NCBI RefSeq assembly: GCF_037975245.1
Contig: NC_092571.1
Span: forward strand, 16,301,917-16,365,916
Origin: Apostichopus japonicus
Taxonomy: Eukaryota > Echinodermata > Holothuroidea > Aspidochirotida > Stichopodidae
Length of the DNA: 64,000 nucleotides
Direction of reading: 5' to 3'
Shown here: positions 37,601-61,583 of the stretch, one piece after another
How positions within the stretch are numbered: position 1 is the first letter of the stretch
Layout: the number at the start of each line of letters is the position of its first letter
Made by a program: the position numbers and the translations under genes
Notes under the pieces: generated by a model
Seen by the model: the letters and a program-made list of their open reading frames with translations, nothing else
The model's database searches: none
What the model was told of the DNA's origin: nothing

Positions 37601-40600
37601 CTCGCCTACTAACAGTAACATTTTGCTCCAGTTCTAACTGACAGTCCATGAAGCTGGTCGAAGAAACAATGACTTACCATCTTTATTGTATATTCAGTTC
37701 AGCAATAATCTTGCTTCTAAAGTCCTATGATATGAAAATGGTTGTATGGTGGTGATAAAACCTAACGTAGAGGAAGACTTCAGTCGAGGAGAAAATAAAA
37801 GCCTTGTACTATTTAACAGGATTAGCATGTACTATAAATGCAGTATGCATACCTTAGCAGGAAACTGCTGACGACACTAAATACAGGCTATGAGGCAGTT
37901 ATTTTTATGACCTTGAATGTGGGAGAAGCCTGCAAGGGCTTATGAACTACATCATCATGTGGGGTGGCTTCCAACTCAACATTTTAACGCAAATTTGGAA
38001 ACTAAAACTAAGACCTGAATAGTTTGTGTGTTTTATACTGACACTGTCTCTGTTTACTTTTGCATTTTAATAACTTAACCAACATCTAGGTGTGGTCTAG
38101 CTCTTATGATGAGAAGCTTTTTGTCAAAAGTACTTTCACAATTTTATCGCTTTTATGCTGTTTTTATTGGTTTTACAAATATTACTGTCATTTTCAGTCA
38201 TTAAATGACATGAACAACACCGGTGGTACATCGAAACATCAAGAAAAATATAAACTCAAACATGATCTTGTGTGTTTTCATTTCGTATGCACATAATCAC
38301 TATAATGATTTTGTTAAGATTAAGATAAGGTGAGTCTGTTAACTTACAAACACTGGGCTGTTTGAGGAGATCAGTTTCTGCCTTCACTTGTCCCTGCTTG
38401 AATCTAATTTTGTTGACATGTACATTCTCAAAACATTAACTTGAGAAACTTTTAATTTGTAGTGTAAGATTTGTCACTGTGTATTGCATAACTTACTTGG
38501 CTGAATGACTTGGCATCATCATCATCATCATTATCATCTCTCTCTCTCTCTCTCTCTCTGTACCTTACCCCTCTCCTCCTGCCCAGGTTCCTCCGTACGT
38601 GATGTTCTTTGTTTGCTGCGCCTCCTACAGAATACATTCCATCTATGTCCTACGTTTGTTCAACGATCCCGTAGCAATGTTCTTTTTCTATCTGGCAACA
38701 AACTTTTTCATCGATCGTAGTTGGAACTGGGGCTGCTTTTGGTTTAGGTGAGTCTTTTCCGGGATCAACTTTTGACTTCTTTAAGTTTTGGTTGGGGGTG
38801 GGGGGGGTGGGGCTCATTATTGTATTTACTAATGGTTAGTTTTTTGGTTTAGGTGGTTTTTGTCGGGAGTTTATTTCCTTTTTTTTCTTGTTGGATTGAT
38901 CTAGCAGTTTCTTGAACAGTGATATCCTCTTTGGTTTTTGAATTAAATGTGTATGGACTAAACAGTGAACTGTTTAGGAGTATTCAGGTAGAGTTAGTTA
39001 TCTCAGAATACCTGAAATATCCACAAATTTTTAGAGTAACAATCAAGAGGGAGAGGGGCAGAGGGGGGTGGCCTGGGTAGGTGGTACCAGGCAGGTAGAA
39101 CTAAATGGGCAACTACAAGTCAAGGTATTTATCAAAATAAAACTTGTTATTTTCATCAAGTTAGATGATGCTTAAATATTTGCTCCTTTTAAGTCAATGT
39201 TATTGTTTCCTTTGCATCCCTCATTCAGTATTGCTGTTTCTGTGAAGATGAATGTCCTCCTATTTTCCCCTGCCTTGCTTCTCCTGTTGCTAACAGAGTT
39301 TGGATTCTGGAGGACTATACCACGTCTTGCTATCTGTGCTATCGTTCAGGTAGTGTTTATCAATAAAGATGAAAATTAATAAAGAGTTAATAAAGGTTTT
39401 TCAATATTTTGGTATCTTTCAATGTTTTGCTCAAAAGTACACAAGTTTATTCTACACATTGTTGTGATTTAACAAATACCTGCCAGGCATCCTCCAAGCA
39501 CCCTTCCAGGCTACTCTCACCTAACTTAATGTTAAAATGGTGAGTAATATATCACCGAATAGGATCTTCTGTCTGTCTGTATGTCAGTCTGTCTGTCTTT
39601 CTGACGGTCTACTATAAGTCCAGAGTTGCCATCTTTTTTCTTCATTTAGAATCTCTCATTGAAGTAAAGCAAGTAAAATAGAATCAATATTCACTGTGGC
39701 AACACATGAATCAACTTTTAAAGTTTCATTCGCAGAAATGATAGGTTTTAAATGATAAGGCAAGTGGCATGTAAAACATTCCTTGTAAACACAAGCTTGG
39801 CAAGTAGTCCACTCCTGATGCTGTACAGATTAGCTTAAGTATACCCATTTCAAAAAGCACGAACAACGTGAGAAAAAAGCCTTAATAACACTGGTGCTTT
39901 TCTTTTCTTTTCAGGTCGTTTTAGCGATACCATTTTTACTGGAAAATCCGGTGGGTTACATTTTACGTGCCTTTGAACTGAGCAGACAGTTCTTCTACAT
40001 CTGGACCGTCAACTGGAGATGTCTGCCAGAGGAGATATTTCTAAACCGATATTTTCAAGCATCTCTTCTCGCCCTTCACATAATCTTGATAGTACTCTTC
40101 ACTCTTCGGAGATGGAACAGGTATGGAAGCACATCACACTTCTTGCCAATATACATTTTACTACGATATAGCCGATACTTGTTTGATGTTACTTTAGGAT
40201 TTTCTGATAGAATACCGCACGATACCTGAATGGTTTAATGCAGTTTGATACTATGTAATATGTTATATCAGTATGTTATGGTAATGGTGTGGTATGCTAT
40301 ATGATATGGTAACTAATGGTATGGTATGATAATGGTATAGTATAGTATAGGAATGGTATGGTATGATTTGGTAATGGTATGTAATGGTATTGGTATTGGT
40401 ATGGTATGGTATGGTAATGGTGTGGTTTAATATGATATGGAATGGTATGGTATGATAAAGGTATAGTATGGTATTGGAATGGTATGGTTTGGTATGGTAT
40501 GGTTTGGTATGGTAATGGTATTGTATGGTCATGGTGTGGTATGCTATGATATGATATGGGAATGGTATGGTGTGGTATGGTATGATAATGGTATAGTATG

Positions 40601-43270
40601 GTATTGGAATGGTATGGTATGGAAATAGAATGGTGAAACAAATGGTAGAGCATTGAATGGCACAGTACACTGTAATGGTGTGGTACAAGTTATGATGTAG
40701 TAATGGTGTTGTATGTTATAGTATGGCACGGTATGATGGGGTGTGGAACGTTTGAATATTGTTTGGTATGGTATGGTGTATTATGCTATGCTATGTTATA
40801 GCAATGTGTATGGTATTTTTTGGCATATTATATGATTCAAGACCAGGTGTAAAATTTTATGATGTAATGTGGTACATGATATGAATTAGTACATCATTTA
40901 ATTCATGAAGCTGCATGTGTGGATGTCATGTGATACATGGTATCACAATACACATATTATGCATATTGTGCATGGTATAACATGATTTGATACAATTAGA
41001 CAAAGTAAGATATGATACGATGGTGCATAATACCTCACTAGTGTACATGATATCTTCAGACTGTTTTCTTTTTGCTGGTCATTTCTCCAGACGCTCTGGT
41101 GGTCTTCAAGCTTTGCTTCCAAACCCGAGTTTACCAGAAAGATCAGTCCTAGATGCCAATTATATCCTTTCCTCAAACATCATTCATGCATTTTGTGAGT
41201 CCATGTGCATGTTGTGGTTCTGTGTCTGGTACAGTGATACAAACACATACATGTACACACAAGGCTTTGGTATCAAGAATTGCATCCAAGATTTGGTCTA
41301 AAAATTTATAAACCAAATTAGAACATGCGCAATGAAAGGTGCTTACATATTGTACACAATGGAGTCCTCAAGGGGGTAGGTTGCATTCCCCCCTAAAACT
41401 GTTTGGTGGCCTCCCTGCAATGAAATTTGCCAAATCAAAAAAATTTATAAGATATCTTGACTTCTACTAACTATAATTATTATGTACATGTACCTACAAA
41501 TTTGAAGCTGATATAAGTTCTGCAAACCATGAACACTGCAAGGCTGCAGGGAGTTTAGCCATCTTGACTTCCACCAGGAGCCCTATGGTAGGCTCCAGAA
41601 CCCCAGCTTGAAGTACAAACATGCTGTGTGCCCCCCCCCCCCCCAAATTGACTGGTGATGCCTTTGATTGTATTTTCATCAGCTATTTGTAGGCAGGAAC
41701 AATAAAAACTTATGATCAGTTTGTGATTTATTGCAGATCCTCAATCAGAACATGTTGAAAGTAAAATGATCATTCTCTATTGAAAACTTATTTTTGAAAA
41801 CATGTGAAGTTTTATCTTAAAAGTTTATTTTAAGAATTACTGTCTGTCACTGTGTCAATGCAAAACAACAAATAAACACAAAGTCAGGAGTATGCATACT
41901 TTACAACATGTCATGTTGCGAATGTTTTTTCTTAAAAGTCTGTTTTATTTGATATTATTAGGATTCACAGAAATGACATATTTTTGCTTTTCTTGTAAAC
42001 GTATGAATCCTTGACTCTGTATCACATATTGTAAAGACTCTCTACACATCGAATTTCATCGGTATAGCCTTCAGTAGAACGCTTCACACACAGTTTTACG
42101 TCTGGTATTTCCACACGCTGCCGTACCTTCTCTGGTGCACAGACCTGATATCTCCAGTGAGGTGAGTCAATTTTTAGTTTGTATTAATTTTCTGAAAGTT
42201 TTGAACTGACTTTGTAATAAAATTAAATTGCTGAGTTCTGTAATGCCATGATTCCATTATGTTGTCATACGAGTTTTGGATTGCACAGAGGTTGCATCAA
42301 TAAATTATCTCCTCCCCCCCTCCCCTGCTGTATTTTGCACAATCCCCTTTATGCCTCCTTACCTTGAAATCTGCTCATCATTTTCTGTCCTCTCCACAAT
42401 CCAAAGTTTTATAAGTTGCAATTTTTTTTATCCAAAAGTTGTCGTGTAGTTTTCTTTGGATTGATATAACAAGATTTCAGTTTTTATCTAGATGCAGTTA
42501 TGCTAGGTCACAGTATCGTATGTTGTTCAAGTTTTTATGGTGAACCTGGATGTTTCAGCAACTTTTTCGGTTTTCATGCATGGACTCTTGTTAGAATTGG
42601 ATATTGTCGTGGGCCCATGGTTATTGGAGTATTGCCATGGGCCCATGATTATTGGAGTATTGCCATGGGCCCATGGTTATTGGAGTACTGCCATGGGCCC
42701 ATGGTTACTTGAGAATTGCCATGGGCACATTGTTTATGGAGTATTGCCATGGGCCCATTGTTAATGAAGTATTGCCATGGGCCCATGGTTATTGGAGTAT
42801 TGCCATGGGCCCATCGTCGATATAGACTCCTGAACATGAACCTGTACCCACTTGTCTGTGGTTAATAATATAATATCCCATCCAAGTCCTTTCTCAAGAT
42901 GGGGGCATTGATCTGACAGTGAATTTGTTTGAGCTAATACATCACCCCCCCCCCCCCTATTAACATCTAACTTCTTCCAATAGCACATTTGGCCTTGGTT
43001 CAGAATGACCCCCATCCCCCTTTCTATAGCTTCTGGCTCCATTGTTCCATATTCTTGTGGTATGACTAATGAATCTTTGTTTTGTATTTTGGTATTTGCA
43101 GGTTACTTATTCTGGGCCTGATCGAGCTCTGTTGGAATACTTACCCTTCAACATCGGGAAGTTCAGCGACGCTTCATGTCTGTCATTTTATCCTCTTAGT
43201 AGGATTGTGGTTGAAGAAAGATTATGTGAAAGTGACAGATGCTCCAAAAGACAAAGGAAAAGAGATCTGA
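34643..43270 (+). CDS. ALG3: ALG3, dolichyl-P-Man:Man5GlcNAc2-PP-dolichol alpha-1,3-mannosyltransferase, nine exons
   Basis: Exons: 34643-34820, 35397-35496, 36895-37042, 38587-38747, 39229-39349, 39915-40120, 41091-41161, 42026-42161 and 43102-43270. Together they make 429 aa, close to the about 438 of the human enzyme, with every phase consistent. ALG3 (GT58, a GT-C multi-span ER enzyme) adds the first mannose from dolichyl-phosphate-mannose to Man5GlcNAc2-PP-dolichol on the luminal side. Landmarks: a first membrane span at about residues 36-56; EIDWEAYM (62-69) in the first luminal loop; GPLVYPAGFVY (about 90-100); [27 protein letters not shown]; and the closing [12 protein letters not shown]. 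All are family hallmarks. Intron 7 is of the rare AT-AC U12 type. Introns 6 and 8 carry satellite-like repeats. Identity is secure. Exact ends rest on splice-site reading. Confidence 0.97.
37905..37990 (-). repeat. 3' part of a SINE, related to the one at 51.3 kb
   Basis: The stretch shares AATGTGGGAGA, GCCTGCAAGGGC, GGGTGGCTTCC and CTCAACATTTTAAC-type blocks in the same order with 51305-51390. No tRNA-like head is seen, so it is a truncated copy. It lies in ALG3 intron 3. Confidence 0.6.
38515..38560 (+). repeat. (CAT)n-(CT)n microsatellite next to the ALG3 exon 4 acceptor
   Basis: CAT repeats pass into an uninterrupted CT run that ends about 27 bp before exon 4 (38587). The CT run effectively extends the polypyrimidine tract of that 3' splice site. 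Confidence 0.85.
40255..40800 (+). repeat. (GGTAT)n imperfect pentanucleotide satellite in ALG3 intron 6
   Basis: About 545 bp of degenerate GGTAT/ATGGT units with variants such as GGTAATGGTATA. Tyr/His/Thr-rich open frames on the minus strand are artefacts of the repeat. Confidence 0.9.
41162..42025 (+). other. ALG3: U12-type AT-AC intron (ALG3 intron 7)
   Basis: The intron begins ATATCCTTT, the exact U12-class 5' consensus for AT-AC introns. It ends CAC at 42025. The branch-site match ATCCTTGAC (42007-42015) places its A at 42014, 11 nt from the 3' end, which is the spacing expected for minor-spliceosome introns. Joining 41161 to 42026 restores [13 protein letters not shown], which matches the conserved ALG3 block seen in other eukaryotes (for example NQIVSTLFTSN). 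A GTGAGT decoy at 41195 leads to no productive in-phase acceptor. Confidence 0.93.
42609..42822 (+). repeat. 28-bp minisatellite, about 7.5 units, in ALG3 intron 8
   Basis: The unit contains ATGGGCCCATGG followed by TTATTGGAGTATTGCC and repeats about every 28 bp with point differences. Each unit holds the palindrome CCATGGGCCCATGG. Open frames here (GPWLLEYCH-type) come from the repeat and are not coding. Confidence 0.93.
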
Positions 43271-43317
43271 GCTGAAGATGTTTTACAGTCTTCTAGGAAA
43301 GTCACAGCTAATGTCTT

Positions 43318-43323
43318 AATAAA
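43318..43323 (+). terminator. Candidate ALG3 polyadenylation signal AATAAA
   Basis: A canonical AATAAA lies 48 nt after the ALG3 stop codon. Other AATAAA hexamers occur near 44090, 44165 and 44534, so a longer 3' UTR is equally possible. Confidence 0.35.
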
Positions 43324-44484
43324 CTTTGAAATGAGACTTACATTAAATCCATAAGTTGATAGAACGGTATTAATATTCATCAAAAAAACAATTTGTAAAA
43401 CTTTGTGAAGTATAGCACCAAATTGTTCCACAGTATCATAAATTTAGATCAAAACAGACTTGTCATCTGCAAACAACTCTTGGCCTATCATGATTTTTGG
43501 GGGGTGATCATTTGTTCATTATTATTTTGCAGAGAGAAAGTAGCTGTGGTAAAGAATCATGTTATTGTAATAATGTGATTGTTCTCCTGGAAGGGGTATT
43601 AATGTAAAGCTTTGCTGGATGGGTTTTGGTTTATCTTTTTCTGTAATGAAATATAAACTGATTCTCATTTTAATTTACTTTGAAGCTGGCTACCAGTCAG
43701 CCAGTGAAAAGCATATTTTAAGACTTGCTTTTCATTAGAAGAAATGGAATTCATATCATTTGATATGTCTAAATAATGCTACACTCCAGAAACAACAGTT
43801 ACCATGGATACATAGGTCTAAGAGTTTAAGAAATATATGTAATATAGAGCATGTTAGAAGATACACATTGATCCAACTCTGATCTTGATAGCTGGTTCTG
43901 TTCCTGAGATATTTATAATTTTGAGTTTATTAAAATTCTAATTTAGATATAAAGTACATTTTTGCAATAATTTGTGATGTCATTTACATATATATACATT
44001 AATAACTTCATCATACTTTACCCACATAAATATGACATCCTGTCACATAGTTGAATTATTTTCCAAGGAAATATAATCTTTTCAGGTTGAAATAAAATCA
44101 GAATCATTTGTTGTTGTAGTCCATGTATGACATCATAGATATAGTGCAATGTACTTTTATCTAAATAAAGCAATTAAACTTTTATAATTTAAATTTAATA
44201 TAGATCTCAACAAATGAACAAGCCATCATGGCAGGAGTTTGGACTTTTTTGCTTTGTATCACAAGCTCTATTTGTTTACAGTATGCCATTTTAGTCTAGA
44301 CATCTTTATCCCGAGCTGACTTGCTTCATCCAGAATCAAGACAACAAACTTTACTGATGCAACTTATTTTTGTAAGGTATAGTTATTGATTTAGTAATTT
44401 AGATAAAGTGCTGCATTTCTTGTTCATGTTTTATACATTTAAGCTTTTACGACTTTAACACACAGTCACTCTTGTGTATTATTC

Positions 44485-44800
44485 GGTGCCCTTAATTGTG
44501 GAATGAATCGACCTACAAAAAGAAAATAGAAGAAAATAAAGTTGAAACTTCTTTCTCTTGTTTTTGTGTCAGATTTTATGTTTTATTGCTCTTAAAATAT
44601 TTCCTTTTAAATATGAGATGCTTTACAAGTATCAAAATTATACCTGCCTGCAAGTAAGGTTAAGTATCAAATATTTTCATGTTACTTGAATATATATGGG
44701 GGGGGGGGGGTGTGAGGTGAGGCTGCATGAGTATAGTGTGAATATTTCTTTCTCAGGAAATAGTCAAATTACTTTATCATAGTTCCTACAATACCTTTTT
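44485..44800. repeat. Duplicated segment, copy A (between ALG3 and RINT1)
   Basis: It shares long collinear blocks with 46912-47177: GGTGCCCTTA, GGAATGAATC, AGAAAATAGAAGAAAATAAA, GAAACTTCTTTCTCTTG, GAGATGCTTT, GGCTGCATGAGTA, AATATTTCTTTCTCA and TTCCTACAATACCTTT. Similarity seems to fade out over the next 90 bp. It could be two copies of an interspersed repeat or a local duplication. Confidence 0.8.
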
Positions 44801-45182
44801 ATTCTGAATCTTGGTAACGAATTAACTCTCCAATATTTGAGAATACTCTGTAACGAAAAGAATCCCAGGTGCAATATTCACCAGATAAGATTCCCATTTA
44901 AAGGAACTATACAGTTCACACGAATTTGTTCCATATATTGAAAATGGTCCTAGAACTCCCTGAACATTTTTTGGGCAGTTTTGAAACAATTAATTATATG
45001 ATATCCAAAATAGCTTCATGAGAACCTTCCATATTTTGTTAGAAATGCAGTAGTGTTGCACATGTTGAGCACGGCAGTTTCACAATGAAAAGGAATTCGA
45101 CATTGTTAGAAAAACGGTTTCCCTTTGAGTGTTATGAATATTCATATCTAAACGTCTAGGGGATTTACCTGCGTTGATCGAC

Positions 45183-59354
<14,172 letters not shown>

Positions 59355-60523
59355 AAATAGATTATAAAGATGAATCTTGCTGACCAAACATAAAAATCAA
59401 AATAAGAAATACCTTTTGGGTTTTTTAAATACAGCAATTTCTGAGGTGCTTGGTCGAGTTAAAGATAATAGGGTCAAGTCGATGGTTGGTACTATTAGAG
59501 CTCAAATAACAACAAAAATTTTCAGTGGTAAGAAAAGATTGTTGTACGCTTGCAGTAGCAGCCATCATTTCACAACAAGAGGATCAGGGTTTTCTTTTCA
59601 TGCGAGGACTCACAATTAGAGTTAAGCTTCTGCCCATTTGCAGCCGGCAAGATTAATATTCATAAGTGCATGATTTAAATAATGACCAATCACAAATTTA
59701 ATTGGTTGGTTCATGTTGCAAAATGCCACGTTGCAATGTTGCAAATGTTGAATGCAAAATGCTATGTTGCAAAATGCCACAGAATGACTTCTAGAAATAG
59801 TTTTCTCACTTTGGTGGAAACTGAGAACCAGTTGTGGTCCCAGCCCCCCCCCCCCCCCCCCCCGCTGTCCCCTAATAATCTTTTTCTGTAACTCTGATGT
59901 AATGAATATGCAATAAGCAGGGGCGCCATTACTTCCTGAAGTACATTATGTTTATGTTTATGCAACGTTCAAAAGTCAAGGTTAACATAAGCCACACTGT
60001 TTGCCACAGGGAATTACATCTGGTAACCCATTGTCAATGTTATTTTAAATGTACCACTATTTAATAAGAATGTACTGTTTATTCATGTTTTTGTGAAAAT
60101 ATGGATGATTGAGGATGCAACATAACTTTGTCTTGTGCTTTCTCTTTTATTTGCTTTTACCTTTTTCCATTACAAGTGTATGGTCTGGAGTAGCTCGGGT
60201 ACCATTTTACAACCCTTCTCCCACTATCCTCTCCCCCTCTATCCCCTCCACTCTATGCCCAAGCCCTCTATCCCTTCCCCCTCTATCCCCCCTAGTTGTT
60301 TCATTCATTTAGTATATTAGGCTGCAGTAAGGCAATTCAACCTCACTGATTTCGCCTACATATATGAATGTACACGTAAAAATAGGTCTTACCAATGTAC
60401 TACTGTAGGAACACTTGATCAATTTCATCACAGTTGGTATCTTTTCCAACTTTCGTATCAACTGTATTGGAATTGATCACATGTATTTAACACATTAATA
60501 GTGCAAGTATATATATATATATA
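59355..60523. other. No gene recognised; 3' flank of RINT1
   Basis: Contains the RINT1 3' UTR of unknown extent, short TGTTGCAAAATGCCA repeats near 59710-59780, a poly-C run of about 20 near 59843, and CCCTCTAT-type low-complexity sequence near 60230-60295. No coding exon was recognised. Confidence 0.55.
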
Positions 60524-60763
60524 TATTAGAGAAAACCAGAGAAATAAGATATGACTCATAATTGACAAATAAGGAGTAAGTTTTAGAAAATATATTGGAA
60601 TTTTCGGTCCCCCTGGGACCTTCGTCAGCAATACTAGGCATTCGACTGCCAAGTATTGCTGACGAAGGTCCCAGGGGGACCGAAAATTCCAATATATTTT
60701 CTAAAACTTACTCCTTATTTGTCAATTATGAGTCATATCTTATTTCTCTGGTTTTCTCTAATA
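60524..60763. repeat. Near-perfect long palindrome, 112-bp arms, 16-nt loop
   Basis: Arm 1 (60524-60635) is the reverse complement of arm 2 (60652-60763) as far as I can read. The loop is at 60636-60651. TA repeats lie on both sides (about 60509-60525 and 60800-60856), so it may have inserted into TA-rich DNA as a foldback or MITE-like element. Both strands show the same spurious open frame because of the symmetry. Each arm contains CTGACGA, a GGTCCC/GGGACC stem and GAAA. Confidence 0.9.
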
Positions 60764-60796
60764 ATACTTTCTTTTGGAGTAAACGTGGATTTTCGT

Positions 60797-60799
<3 letters not shown>

Positions 60800-60845
<46 letters not shown>

Positions 60846-60856
60846 TATATATACAT
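60800..60856. repeat. (TA)n microsatellite
   Basis: Long pure TA run followed by short TA/AAATA interruptions, directly after the palindrome. Confidence 0.9.
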
Positions 60857-61484
60857 CTAAGAATATACAACAAGATTTGAACCATGGCTAGAAGCCCAGC
60901 CATATCTTTTCAATGCCATATCCTGGTTTTGTTGATGGGTCCATGTTGGGACTATCCCGGGGTCAATTAAGGGGTCCAGGTAAATATGGTATCAATAATT
61001 ATGCAGAGAAAACAAAAAAGACGACAACTTTGATGTCATGTAGCCACACTAGCTCCAACATACATACGAATGTTGTCATTCCACCCTGCAGACTTCGGTT
61101 CCATGTAAACCATTAACGTAGGTGAGAAAATAGCTTTATAACATTTGTGTTAGTGATAACTGCCCAAACACTTATAAAAGTTGTATATTTGAGTTTGGAA
61201 CTAATGCATACAGGTAGGTTACGGGAATATGTAGTTACACTTATTACTTCTTAGCTGCTTAAAGGAATGTCGTTAATTAAGCGTCTCCAAGATAATTAAG
61301 GGCCCCTTAAAAGATAAGATCCAGCTCGTTTCCACGTGTTTTTTTCCCTCCTCCGCTGTCCCACGCATCAGTGCTTGAATCCCTTCCCCCTGCACGTCAG
61401 AAACGAGAAAACCCCCCAAAAAAATTAGTCTACAGAAGTGGGGCGTTATATCAAAATTGCAAATTGATTACGCGTCAGTGAATA
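60857..61484. other. Upstream flank of BUB1B; no exon recognised
   Basis: No coding sequence seen. GC content rises toward the BUB1B start codon. Confidence 0.5.
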
Positions 61485-61496
61485 TGCGCATGCGTA
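61485..61496. promoter_or_regulatory. NRF1-like site TGCGCATGCGTA upstream of BUB1B
   Basis: The 12-mer matches the NRF1 consensus (GCGCATGCGC core) at 9 of 10 core positions. It lies 88 bp before the BUB1B start codon, a typical proximal promoter position for a housekeeping or cell-cycle gene. A GTGGCGG stretch near 61515 may be E2F-like. Confidence 0.5.
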
Positions 61497-61583
61497 TGAT
61501 GACAATTTAAAGTAGTGGCGGTTCTGTTGGAAACATCTAGGCGAGCTTGCTTCAGCCTATATTTTTTAGAAGGATATTACAAA

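Noticed and set aside
40263-40729. Minus-strand Tyr/His/Thr-rich open frames
   Set aside because: Translations of the GGTAT satellite in ALG3 intron 6.
41195-41200. GTGAGT as the donor of ALG3 exon 7
   Set aside because: It looks strong but leaves phase 1 with no matching acceptor before the conserved LYTSNFIGI block. The U12 donor 33 nt earlier gives the conserved protein.
42500-43042. GPW-rich and GPMAILH-rich open frames on both strands
   Set aside because: Translations of the 28-bp minisatellite, whose period is not a multiple of three.
60595-60891. Matching open frames on both strands near the palindrome
   Set aside because: They read the same peptide only because the DNA is an inverted repeat. 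Not coding.
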